Positions 1 to 11,975 of a stretch of DNA of 64,000 bases are shown here, piece after piece (position 1 is the first letter of the stretch; each line of letters opens with the position of its first letter). This DNA comes from Epiperipatus broadwayi (taxonomy: Eukaryota; Onychophora; Udeonychophora; Euonychophora; Peripatidae). The notes under the pieces were generated by a model. It did no database searches, was not told where the DNA came from, and saw nothing but the letters and a program-made list of their open reading frames with translations. Position numbers and translations under genes: made by a program. The DNA lies in the NCBI GenBank assembly GCA_028023455.1, contig JAQFVV010000507.1, positions 387,470-451,469 on the forward strand, given 5' to 3'.

Positions 1-820
1 TTCAAGCATTACAGTCTCCCATAACAATTTTAAAATGTTGTTTACTCTGATCAAAAGCCTTTTGTACATCCATATAAAAATCTTTTACTACTTCATCACT
101 ATGAGAACTTGTTGGGGCATAAATCTGAATTATCTGTGTTTGGTATCAGCTATTAAGTTGTAAAACTAATCTTGCCACTCTGTCCAATACACCATCAATC
201 TCCACAATGTTATTATTCCATTTTTTATTTATAATGAATCCTACTCCACTTGTATTCCAATATTTGTGCTTTTACAATAGAGTATATGTCCACTTTTTAA
301 ATCAATTGTTTCTTCACCTTTTCTTCTAACTTCACAAAGTTCAATAATGTCCCGGTTAATATAAGACAGTTTTTTTTCTAACTCTTGCAATCTGCCTTCA
401 CTTGAAAGTGATCTACAGTTGTAAGTACCTAAATAAAAAGTCATCATCAAATGGCAGACTGAGTCCACAATCAGGGGATTTTTAGCACTCTCTGCCTTTG
501 GCCACCAATCGTTGCCTTGGTTGGTGACTTTACAGCCTCCTGGGAATAAGGGCCATGATTTATTTTTGTCTGTGATAATTATATGTATTGGAAAAAAATA
601 TTTTTAAACTCAGAGGTAAAAAGCCAATAAACTCACCATGCTGGCTAATGTGTGTTGGTGAGCAGCCCATTCATGTTCATATATTATATGAATAATCACA
701 TAGTAATAACAGCTGCAACAATAACAACGTATGGAGTGAACATTAGGAATTTGCCTTGCTTGGTTCCTTTATGGCCTCCAAGAGGCATCAAAGAGTCTCC
801 TTTCACTTAATAGCAAACTC
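1..820 (-). mobile_element. RTE-like LINE, 5' part, cut by window edge
   Basis: Non-LTR retrotransposon fragment read on the minus strand. Bases 470-820 are the 5' untranslated part and bases 1-468 are the start of the apurinic/apyrimidinic-type endonuclease. The same arrangement, including the untranslated part around 'ctctgcctttgg' and the 'agcagcccattcatgtt' stretch, recurs at 29.7-30.1 kb in the same orientation, which defines the 5' boundary near 820. The rest of the element lies outside the window. The protein type is the one often annotated as 'craniofacial development protein 2-like' in invertebrates, a family derived from RTE/BovB-type LINEs. Family placement is by recognition of the endonuclease motifs only. 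Confidence 0.8.
3..468 (-). pseudogene. LINE endonuclease fragment (APE/EEP family), broken
   Basis: On the minus strand the reading starts at an ATG at 468 and gives a typical endonuclease N-terminus: TYNCRSLSSEGRLQELE, then LCEVRRKGEETIDLKSGH, with the catalytic E of the CEVRRKG segment. The first frame stops at 241. Shifting frame, the protein resumes with FIINKKWNNNIVEIDGV, then VARLVLQLNS, an in-frame TGA, then IQIYAPTSSHSDEVV and finally KIVMGDCNA, where the family normally has MGDFN. So at least one frameshift, one stop and one replaced motif residue are visible, followed by a stop near base 3. The function would be target-DNA nicking for retrotransposition; this copy cannot encode it intact. 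Confidence 0.82.
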
Positions 821-3800
821 CTTTTTAAGTTTGAGATAAGTTTTAGTGTGTGGTAAAATGTTAGTCATGAATTTTTTTTCCTTCTCGCTTGATTTTATGA
901 GAAGATATGTTACCTATAAAGCATTAAACTGTGTTTCTATGACAATAATAGTATTGATATAAGAATGTTTTATTATTAATTGTATGAAATTGTAAATAGA
1001 TTTTATTCCTATTTAAAATGGATATGTCAATAATAAAGCATATACATTGGATAAAAGCTTTTTTTTGTTATATATATATATTACTACATTCACAATAATA
1101 AATTACAAACAGTACAACTAAATGCCTGATGTCTCAAACATATTTGTCATTTTATTTGTATAGTATATTAAAAAGATGTATCATGTAAAAATATATTTCC
1201 AGTGCAGTATAGTGACAATATATTATAAATTGTTTACTTTGTCCCTTAGAATAAAAAAAATGGTATTTGTATTATGAAATATTAATGTTTGTTGTATATA
1301 ATAATTCTAAAATATTTATTTTTTGTATAATAAAATTTTTATTTGAGAGACAATAGTTGGAATTGGCTAAAGAGTTACAAAGGTATTGATATAGTTATTA
1401 TGATATCAATGGCAAAAGTTATAAATAGAACTGAATAGAAAAACTCCCTCTTTCTACTTTGGCTTCAACAGAAGTGAATGCAAGTTTCTTTCTTATGACT
1501 TTTTAAATTTATTTTTAAAAGTATATGATTAATAATTAGCTGAAAGCAATAATGTTTATCCATTAACTAGACAGGATTGTTGAATTTGTGAGAAATGATG
1601 GTTTATTGAAATATGAAATGTAATTGTTAGCATTTTAAAACCATCAGAATGTTTCATTGCTTTAAGAAATGAATATTATCTACATTGCAATGATGAATTT
1701 CTAAAAAGCTAGTACTATAAAGTGTACACACAGATTATATTCTTTTACAAATATAATTTTATAAGCTTGATGAATAGTTTATACACCAGATAAAATTGGT
1801 TCAATTTTCATAACATCAATATGGATGAAACTAGCATCTGTTTACTTGTAACCTTTTATAAACTGAATACTTGTTAAATGAAAAGATATCTACATTGCAT
1901 CATCAGAATATAAGTTAGTGTTTGCACACTTATAACATTATATAGATCAAATATCTGATGAATAAAAAGAAAATTTGAATACTTGGAAAATATTGGAATT
2001 AATAAAATGTGTTTTGAATCTTATAATTTTTCATGATATTTTCCTTTCTCAGGAATAACAAAACATTGTCTAATCACAATTAAAAAAACATAATGCCTAG
2101 AACTATGATACTGTTTTAGAAAGCCATATTTAAAATTATTACTAAGTCTTTTGCTTATATTTATCATTATTATTGCTATATATATATATTTCATTTAAAA
2201 TGTATTGTATTATTGATATAATTAATAGTATATTTTAGGCTAAGTAGTAATCTATTTACATACCTAAATATAAGAGAGTTATGTTTTTCTAAGTTTTAAT
2301 TTAAAATATTCATTTTTTAAATTTATTGATTATAAATTAACGTTAGAAATATTCACTTATATTATGAGTTCAAAAAGATTATATTGTAATAAGTATTTAT
2401 TTCATTTTGTTGTCTTAAATTTATATTAATAAATAAGTAGATTTATATATATAATATTTCGATGAACTATATTTTTTATATAAAGTATAAAAGAAAATAT
2501 ATCTTGAACTCTCATATTTTGGAAAGTATAAATGTTCTATAACATTTTTTTTGTGTGTTACATAAACATATGTATTTGTATGCAGTATTCATTAAGTGGA
2601 AATTAATGTGAAATCACTTATTTAAATATAAAGTTAATGTCATTTGAAAACATATTATTTAAAGCATATACTTCAAATGTTTATTTGCCATATATATATA
2701 TGATTTTAATTTGTCAATTTGTTAATAAATTTTGAATTTATTTAAAACAAATAGCTTTCTTGGTTGTTATTCAATTTTATAATGCAAATTTATTGATTAA
2801 TTGTATTTGGATAAGATAATATTCACTAATAGATTATATCACATAATTCATCAGAAGCAGTTATAAAAATAGTTTGGAAATCAAAACATAGGATAAGTAA
2901 AAAAGTATAATTATATAACATTTTGTTTGTATTAAATTTAATGCTTATTAACTGACCAGGTGCACATCTTATAAAGCAATAGACATTCTTAAATATTTAA
3001 TGAGTAATTGGAAGCTTATTGTAATTATTTTGTTTGTAACAATTAATAGATATATTAAAATAGAAATTATATATGAACTGGTTTGATGATTGATAAAGAT
3101 GCAAATATAATAATTTTTGAAGATGAATAAAAGTAGTTGCAATGAGATGTTCATGTATTTTATTTTAAGCCATTATTAATTAAAAAGGAATGTTATATGA
3201 AGTCAGTATACAACCATAAAGATAATAATTTTATTCAGTTATAGAGCTAGTAATAGTAATATATTTTATACTGGTACAAATTAGAGTGATTTGCTTTAAT
3301 TACATTTAAAGTTCATTAATATGGATCATAAATTCATTGTAAATATTAAATTTTAATATTAATATTTGACTATGATAAATCTAACAATCTTTCATATGTT
3401 TTGACAGTTATAAACTAAAGTTTTAATAACTTAGCTTTAATAAACTGAAGAGGAATAGAATGTGATTTGTCAATTGTTGGAATAAACATCAATTAAGAAT
3501 CTATCATTTATTTTATATATTGTTATGATTCATTATTGAAAATCTTAAGGTTATTTATTTAAAAGGATGATTTTATTTTATATTTTAATTTGGTGGAAGT
3601 GGAAAGAAATGTTTGATTGATTGATTTTGTATTATTACTAATTATTTAATCTTATTATATAAATGACATAGCAAAAGTATATTGATATTAGTGAAATAAT
3701 GCAGCTGAGTTAGTATTATGTTTGATTTTATTTAGTTGTAATTAGAAATTAATTATTGATTGTAAACATGTTCAGCATAAGTTTGACTTTTGGTACAAGT

Positions 3801-5646
3801 TTGTATTATTATAAACAGTGTGTTAATTCATGAGTAATATTAAAGTGTATTTGTGTAATTATTGCCATTATTTTTATTTAATTATAAGGGATTTATATAA
3901 TAGGCATATACCGTTATTTATAAGATAGTGATATTTGGTTTTATTGCTTTATCATTAATCTATTGCAAATAATGCTTATATTTTACGATAGCCTGAAGTA
4001 ATGTTTTACTTGTTTTCTATCCATTTTAAATATTATAGGAATCTATGAAATTATAACAAAAATTATTATCACTGTTTTATTTACTTTTTATTGACTTAAG
4101 TGATAGATTGTTATTAATTGAGTGATATTCATTTTTCTTTAGTTTATTATTTTCATTCTGTTACAAATGATACTACAATTCACAGGCATTAATAAATTAG
4201 GATTGTTCTTCTTTGATTCATAGTTTTACTTTTTTACAAATGGTGATCAATAATTAGGCTATGACTTAGAATACAGTATGAACCATAAACGGATTTCAAC
4301 TTCAGAATATATGTTTTATTGGGTTGCAAATGATGACCAACAATTGAGTTATATTTTCAATCAGATTATATTAGTTTTCATTTTCTACTCATTATAGTTA
4401 TTCATTTATAAATGTCTCCCAAATCTGTGATGCATTAAAAGAAGAGCCTACTCTCATTTTTATTGTTACAAGTGGTGCAGCAATTCCCAGACATTAAACT
4501 AGGACCATTTTTTGTGGTTCACATATTTATTCTGTTATAATATATATATAATTGAAAATTAAAAATATAAATTTGTAAATGCTTAATAAAAAGAAAACAA
4601 AAGTTAAAAATATTTAGTATTAAAGGATAATAAATTTAATTAGAATGCCGTCATAAAAATAAATGCTGATATTTAAATCAAATCATTAACCTTCTTGCCT
4701 CATATTCTATGTAGATGAAATTCTTTATCATTTTTTTTTTGATAATCCCTATACATTATTTTTTTACACACATTTAGAATTATTTTCCAAAGTTATTGTT
4801 TGTAAATGTAGTTTTAATTAATACAAAACCATCTAACAGTAGCATAAATAAACTGATATGAATGGTTGGTAAAACTTCCTTTTGATAGTATTAAACCAAA
4901 TATAATAAAATGCTTTTTAAGTAAGCCTTACTATTTTTCGATAAAATTTGTCATAATCAAATAAATACATTATTTTTAAGTTTTAAAGCATCATTCACTA
5001 ATCTACATTAAATTTTTCTAAATCCAGGACAATTTTTTTATGCCACATGATATTAAAGTAAATTGTGCAGCAGATAAAAAACGAATTTAAAATTAGATTT
5101 AAAAACAGGAATATTGATGGAATCCAGTGGAAACATGTTTGTTTTTATTTTTAACTTTTAGAAAGTAATTTAAATAGTATTTAATATGTAATTATTATTA
5201 TTTAATTAAATAATACTTTTAATTATATTTTTAGCTTTTTTATAATTTTGAAGACTTCCAATACAAAACAACTTTCAAGTAAGCTTCACTAGTAAATATA
5301 TTTTTTGTCTTTTAAATAGTATATCCAGTTATTATTTTTTAATTAAATAATATTTTAAATTAATAATTAGACATTTTTATTAATTTATAATTTGAGACAA
5401 AAAGTGTAAAAAAACACGCATTAAGTTTCTTTTAAATCTATATTAATAAAATAATGTTAAAAATGCTTTAAAAATATCTTCTTTTTTTATATATATATTT
5501 TAAAATATAAACATATAATAAAATATCAATAATGGATTTTACTTTCTGAAAGTCAGTGTTAATTTCTAGGGTCTTTTTTTATTAAACCAATTGTCTTGTA
5601 ATATATCATTATTCAGAAACATGATATTTGATTGATATTAGAAGTT
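821..5646. other. AT-rich stretch without recognised gene
   Basis: No open frame of convincing length, codon character or known motif is visible on either strand. The sequence is dominated by runs of A and T and short TA repeats. Two zones look like very diverged short tandem copies: around 1,660-1,950, where a 'tatctacattgca' motif recurs, and around 4,160-4,490, where 'tacaa-tggtg-caa' motifs recur. Neither can be bounded reliably by eye. Confidence 0.6.
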
Positions 5647-5750
5647 AATATTGTCAAGCTTTGGTGGTGAGTGGTTAGCACAGCTGCCTTACAAGCAGTT
5701 GTCCATGGGTTCGCTTTCCAGCCAATGCTTTGACACATAAAAATATTGTC
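5647..5750 (+). mobile_element. tRNA-Val(UAC)-derived SINE, copy 1
   Basis: A 71-nt tRNA-like block (5,658-5,728) has acceptor strands GCTTTGG and CCAATGC (one mismatch), an A-box-like D arm (gtgagtggttagc), an anticodon arm GCTGC-CTTACAA-GCAGT placing TAC at the anticodon, and a B-box-like T arm (gggttcgcttt). A short AT-rich tail follows. The 9-bp AATATTGTC occurs just before (5,647-5,655) and just after (5,742-5,750), consistent with a target duplication. A second copy at 25.4 kb shares the 71-nt length, the TAC loop and the flanking 'gtcaa'. It is therefore a retroposed short element rather than a working tRNA gene. Confidence 0.75.
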
Positions 5751-8700
5751 TTCTACAAATTATTGCATATCATTTGTATGATGAATTACAATTTCAGAGG
5801 GGTATTGAAATGAACATACTGAATTCTAGCTTGTCAAGACTACTTAAGGCTAAGTAGAATCAAGCCTTAATTCCACTTTTATGTAGTGGTGAAAATTGTA
5901 AACTTATGTATGCTGGCTATATTTATAAAAATTTAAGAAGAGATGAAAGTAGTTTCATTTTTATCTTAGATAATTGGAAGATGATGCATCATATTTAGGG
6001 TTAAATCTATTGATGTAATTAATAAAGCCTTGTTAAAAAAGATATTAATATACAAATTAAAAGTTAAATTTTAAATAGCCTTTTATTAATAAGTGAAAAT
6101 ATTGTTGTTAGCTATGATTATAGATATTACAAAATTGATAGATGTTAGTTCATGAAGCTGCCTCTGGTGTCATAAATATACAATTTTATTTTGTCAAACT
6201 AAAGTGAGAATGTAAAATTATATTAAGATTTATACAAGATATGTAGATGAGCATATTTGTGTGGAAAAAAGATGTTTTAGCAATACTTGAAAAGTTTGAT
6301 TTTATTAAAGATCTAAAATAGTTTATAGAAACATACACACACACACACACATATATATAATTATGTAAATAATTATCAATAAATTAAAAGAAAGAATATA
6401 TTGTTTGCAAATTATTTTATTTGAAGCAACATATTGGACCAACCAAAATAAACAAGCAAACAAAAAATATTTTAAAAATAATAATATTTGTACTCTAAAA
6501 ATGTGTGAACTAATTAAGAAAATACTGAAAAGATTAAATATTAATGGCTAATTAAAAAAAAGAGAGAAAATTATAAGTAAATATACACATAGAATTTCTT
6601 TAAAAAAATTAAGAATATATATATTGTAAAAAATATATATCATTAATATTATGCTCCATAAATTTGGGCAAGCAAAATGTAAAGGAAAATATATATTTTA
6701 ATAATGAATAAAATAAAATGAAAAATGAAATGATCAATGAAAATAACTCTTCTGAATAGCTTATAGATTTGGGTACTATCTCATAAATAAAGTATGTTTT
6801 TTAGGACAAGTCCAAAATTTATAATGGATAATATAAAATAATAGACAGCTCATCACAATAAACAACTAATATCATAAATAGAACTGACAATCAGTAAATG
6901 CTCTCAGACTAGATAACAACAAATGTCATAAAATTATTATAAATGAGCAGAAATAATTGGCCTGTAAATGCATCACATATTTAGGCAGCTACATATAATA
7001 AATATGATTATGAACCAAATGGTTTTCACCACTTATGTATAACATATTTGGACAATTTAAAATATAATTAATGAATAGATGAGTTGATCACAAATGACTT
7101 TATAATAGTTTATATCCACAAATACAATGGACTCATAACTTTATAAACAGCAACAATGGGTCCATTATTAAAGCTCTTGCTTGGCAAAGAAAATAAAATT
7201 TATTAAGTTATCTTTTACTTGATAGTGAGATATAACACGGGATGCACTATAGAATAAGATAAAATAGTTTTATAATGATTCATGAAGTAGTAAATCAAAA
7301 CACTTTAAGTTAATAACAACAATATAAATTTATTAAGATAAATATTAATTTATTTTTGATGATTAACCATATAATTTCAAAGTGACAGAAGCATGCTTCA
7401 GTTTTTTAAAATTTAAATTTGTATTTTTTTCCCTCTGCTGAAAATTTTGTGAAGCTTTCTTTTACAGCTTTAAAATTCATGTATATTTATTTTCTAATAT
7501 TTTAAATACAAAAAAAAATCAATAGATGGCTTGAAAATCCAAGTGGTGATCCAATAAATAAATGACCTCAAGCTCTGCCATTGATTGATACCCATTATAT
7601 ATTTTGTGATCTCAAACCTTACATGTTCACTTCAAGAAAATATTACGATGGTCTAAAAACTTCATTTTTTGGAAAAAGGTTTAATTGTATTGGTATCATA
7701 ATTATATAATAATTATTAAAAATAAAAAGTAAAAGTTTTATATATTTATTTCATATAAAAATGATTTATATTTAAATATAAAAGAATATTTTCTTCTAAA
7801 TATTGTTACTATAGAGATTATGATAATGGGAACACAGCTGTCTACAAAATGAGGTGATTCACCTGATTGATATTATATTTAGCAATATCATAAAAATTAC
7901 AAAAAATTGTAAACTTTTAAAGTATAATTTGATAGATTTAGTACTTATTAAAAATTTATTTAGATTTTTAAATCAAATTTAAAGCAATGAAGATTTTGTT
8001 CATTTTAAAAATTGAATTGGCTCCACCTAAAATTTGATGATGTGACTACATTTTGTTTTGAATAAATATATTTTTAAAAATAATTCCAGAAATCAAATGT
8101 GATTTTTACAAATTTATTTCATTTCTAAACAAAAATATCTATCAAATGAGGTCAAGTTTATTATATTTTGATAAATAGTAATGGTTTAATAACAAAATGA
8201 AAGTTGAAAGCTTAAATCTATTAAATCTAGTAAGAACAAAGAAAGCTGTCAAAAATTTTGATAATCAGTAGGGTTAAAATAAAAGATTCATAACAAACAT
8301 CATATAATGTACATTTATAATTCATCCTTGCTAGATTATGATTAGATATTTACATAGTTTATAATCAAAATTATAAATGCATCTAGTCAAGAAAGGGTTA
8401 ACTATAGATTTTCTTTCATGCATATAAGAATACAATATATGGAATTTTTTTTATATTATTATTTTTAGAAGGAATAAAAATCAAGTAATATTTTTTTACA
8501 AGTTATTTATAACTAAGACTAAGTTATGCAAAATACTATTTAATGTTTCAATTGATCTTTTGCTTTACTTGATTGTTATTATTTAACTTATCAAATGACA
8601 ACCATAACCTGCCTTGTAATTAGCACTATTAATTTAGAAGATTTTATAAATATTTATAAATATTACCATTTTTACTTTTAATTGTTGTTGATAAGTGATT

Positions 8701-9510
8701 TTTTTTATTTGATTATCTGTTACTATTAGCACATATAAAACTTCAGTTTAACTTTCTTTTCTTGCAGTATTTCCATTGGCATCTTCATGTGAGCATACAT
8801 ATATGTAAGGTTCTGTAGACATTTTAATTCTTAAATGTTATCCAATTATTTTTTCTTTGTCAATATTATAATGCAAGTAGATTTAGTAATTTAGATTCAT
8901 GGCAATCAGCATAGCATTTTTGTTGTTAATCATTTTGTTTAAATCATAGACATTAAATGAAAAAAACTTCTGTTCTCCCCTTCCAAGAGTTCTCTACTCA
9001 CAATACATTTTTTCTTGCTATTAGTTCAAAATTATTTATAAAATAAAAGTTAAAACACAAAACTTTTTTTAAGGAAAGAAGGTGTTCATTTTTTCTGAAT
9101 ATCATTTCTGTTTTTATAGTAATACAAACAATGCAGTTTATATTTTTAAGGACTAGTTTTGAACATATGATTTCTTTCTTCTAATTTTAATAAAGCATTG
9201 TTATTGTCTGATATAATTTAACAAAATATTTTTTTAATTTTAATAAATAAATGATTCATTTATTCTAGATTTATTGAAAACAAAATAAATATATATTTTA
9301 GTAAACATATGACGTTGAATTGTTTACTTTATTTATAAACTGTAGAAAATAATAAATGAAGATATGTGAAGACCACAATATATTATAGTAAATTTGCATA
9401 GTAGAAATTAAGAACAAAACAATAATTAAGCCTATGTACAATAATATTTGAAAATGTAAAAATAATTAAATGTATTAATAAAAGCAAAATAATAAGTTAC
9501 TCATATATAT
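5751..9510. other. AT-rich stretch without recognised gene
   Basis: Nothing gene-like is visible. It holds a short CA/TA microsatellite at about 6,332-6,359 and a small inverted repeat (cttaaggct / agccttaat) near 5,844-5,873 just downstream of the SINE. Confidence 0.6.
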
Positions 9511-9869
9511 AAATATTTGAAAACCAGGCACTCTTCACAAACCTGAAGCGTAATTGTAAATATAGAGATTCAAACTCAGACTTTCAAGCACCCTTCAACT
9601 ATTCACACTATCTCATACAACTGACACACATGGCCACACACATATAGAAAAGATAAATATCACCAATATATGTATTTCATGCTAAACCAGCAATCATCAG
9701 TTGGTCCAGATTATCATCACCCACACACATATATAATCAGTGCTCATATTATATTAAGATAGCAAATCTTCACACTTTAGTTGAAAGGTACTTGAAAGTC
9801 TGAGTTCAAATCCCTATATTTACAATTAAACTCCAGGTTTATGAAGAGTGCCTGGTTTTCAAATATTTA
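9511..9869. repeat. Palindromic repeat, family P, copy 1
   Basis: The outer ~90 bp at each end are imperfect inverted repeats: 'aaatatttgaaaaccaggca' at the left reads as its complement at the right end, through 'gtaaatatag' and 'gactttcaagc'. The right arm includes 'tctgagttcaaatccc', which resembles a tRNA B box. The centre (9,600-9,780) contains the family core 'aaccagcaatcatcagttgg' and is shared, inverted, with 10.07-10.30 kb and, directly, with 11.35-11.5 and 21.06-21.15 kb. It is a non-coding foldback-type element; its superfamily is unknown. Confidence 0.65.
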
Positions 9870-9879
9870 CAAATAAAGC

Positions 9880-10312
9880 TTGTATCCTGCCCATCCCTCT
9901 TCTATGTATTTAAATGGATAAGATCCTATATATGAGGGGTCAGAGTGACTTGAGGTCAACATGGGAATGTCAATAATATTGGCATCAGCATGGGATTTGG
10001 GCTTTCCATCATCGGATTTTCAATGATATGGATGCCTGAAAAGTTGGAAGTTGGAGTAGATTGAAGCCTGTCCATTAAAGAGTGAAGATTTGCTCTCTTA
10101 ATATAAAGCGAGCACTGATTATATATGTGTGTGAGAGATAATAATCTGGACCAAATGATGAGTGCTGGTTTAGCATGAAATACGTATATTGGTGATTATT
10201 TATTTTATCTACATGTGTGTGGTCATGTGTATCAGTTGTATGAGATAGTGTGGATAGTTGAAAGGTGCTTGAAAGTCTGAGTTCGAATCTCCTATATTTA
10301 TATATATTGTAA
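9880..10312 (-). repeat. Palindromic repeat family P, copy 2 (inverted)
   Basis: Reverse-complement relative of the core of copy 1 (10,070-10,300 against 9,580-9,780), extended leftwards by a further ~190 bp. That extension is also present, in the opposite orientation, at 21.15-21.33 kb ('gcttcaatct', 'tatccatttcattgaaaa', 'acccctcatat' there). The right end carries 'gaaagtctgagttcgaatctcc', which matches a tRNA B box well. An A-box-like 'gagatagtgtgg' lies ~35 bp before it. The long apparent reading frame across this copy follows the repeat and is not a gene. Confidence 0.6.
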
Positions 10313-11067
10313 GGATTAAACAGCTCAATCATTAAGACAGTTATAGTATAGTAAAAAAATGAGAGAATAAAATAAAATAAAAATTTAGTAATTATTTCCA
10401 AGATTTTTGAACTAATATATATATATTTTAAAAATAAATGTCCCGTAATAATTTATGCATACATCTATTTAAATGCATAAATAATTGATACATGCTGCAA
10501 ATAATTTTTTCTATTTGTTTTCAATTTTCGTTATTATTATTTTTGACAAATTTATAGTTGATATTTTGTTTAAGTTGTTGAGAATGCAATATTAACAACA
10601 ACAAAAAAAGAAGAGATAAATGAACTATATTAAATATATATTATAAACAATGTTGATAGCAAAATTAGCTAATGGTGTGTGCATGGATCTGTTTTAAAAA
10701 ATTGGAAAATGGGTTTATAATTTATATATTTTTTGTATATGTTTTAAAATATTTTTATTTTTAAAATTATTTGCAGTATTATTATTTTAATATTTAACAT
10801 TTTCAGTGGGATGCTATAATGTTCAAAAAAGACCTTGAAAAGAAATTATTATCTTGTATGTGCATGGATCTAATGATTAACAATTAAAGTTTGTCAGTAC
10901 ATGATTAAAGAAATTGAATGTTTTAAAAATACTATGGAAATTTCTTACACAATAGGAAAATTCTGAGACGGGGTCATGGACATTGTTAGAGTTACCACTA
11001 TTACTCTAGATTTACTTCTAGCTAGTTTAACACATTTTTTTTGTTAATTTTGCTTACTTAAAAGAAA
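10313..11067. other. AT-rich spacer
   Basis: No gene, RNA or recognised repeat is seen here. The sequence is low-complexity A/T with scattered short TA runs. Confidence 0.6.
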
Positions 11068-11075
11068 GTTTATTT

Positions 11076-11967
11076 GGTACTGTGGTATTAGAGCTGCGAC
11101 ATGAAGAATTATAATCGTTTAATCATTAAATTAATTAGGTTATTAAATCAAAAACATATTTTAAAATCTACATTTAAAAAAAAAACAACAATTTAACAAA
11201 AAAAAATTCGAAAAGCATTAATGTGAAGAATAGTTAAAATGCGTGTTTAAATCAAATTGAGTGTGTGTTTGCACGTGCATATTCTGCATAATCTATTTTA
11301 ATACATTCTACAGGCTTACACCTGCATTTATATACGTAATATATGCAGGATTCGAACTCAGACTTTCACACAACCTTCAACTCACAGTGCCATCTTATAT
11401 TGCTGACTCACTTGATCACACACATGTTGAAAAGATAAATAATCACCACTATCCGTATTTCGTGTTAAACCAGCACTCATTAAAGTATGAAGATTGGTTA
11501 TCTTAATATAATGCTGAGTACTAACTGTATATATGTGTGGAAATTGCAATCTGAACCAACTGATGAGTGCTGGTTTAGCACTAAATACATATATTGGTGA
11601 TTATTTATCTTTTCAACATGTGTGTGATCAGGTGAGTCAGCAATATAAGATGTCACAGTGAGTTGTAGGTCGTGTGAAAGTCTGAGTTCGAATCCCGCAT
11701 ATATTACATATATAAATGCAGGTGTAAGTCTGTAGAATGTATTAAAATAGATTATGCAGAATATGCACGTGCAAACACACTCAATTTGTTTTAAACACAC
11801 ATTTTAACTATTTTTCGCATTAATGCTTTTCGTATTTTTTTTTTTTTGTTAAATTGTTTTTTTTTTTAAATGTAGATTTTAAAATATGTTTTTGATTTAA
11901 TAACCTAATTAATTTAATGATTAAACGATTATAATTCTTCATGTCGCAGCTCTAATACCACAGTACC
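11076..11967. mobile_element. Foldback DNA element with 8-bp target duplication (hAT-like)
   Basis: An 892-bp nearly complete palindrome. The left end GGTACTGTGGTATTAGAGC and the right end are exact reverse complements, and the arms continue for over 400 bp each through a 'gctgcgacatgaagaattat' segment and long A or T runs. The 8-bp GTTTATTT lies immediately outside both ends (11,068-11,075 and 11,968-11,975). Eight-bp duplications are typical of hAT transposons, and 'tagagctgcgac' resembles terminal sequences of some hAT families. There is no transposase frame, so it is non-autonomous. The central ~360 bp is family P sequence, so either family P supplied the core or it inserted and was captured by palindrome formation. 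Frames seen on both strands are mirror images of the arms. Confidence 0.75.
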
Positions 11968-11975
11968 GTTTATTT

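Noticed and set aside
5658-5728. Functional tRNA-Val gene
   Set aside because: Acceptor and T-arm mismatches, a flanking duplication and a second retroposed copy point to a SINE.
10075-10401. 108-codon minus-strand frame
   Set aside because: It follows a palindromic repeat copy and resembles the frames at 11.3-11.8 kb only because the repeat is shared.
11261-11800. Two similar ~80-100-codon frames on opposite strands
   Set aside because: Mirror readings of the foldback element's arms.
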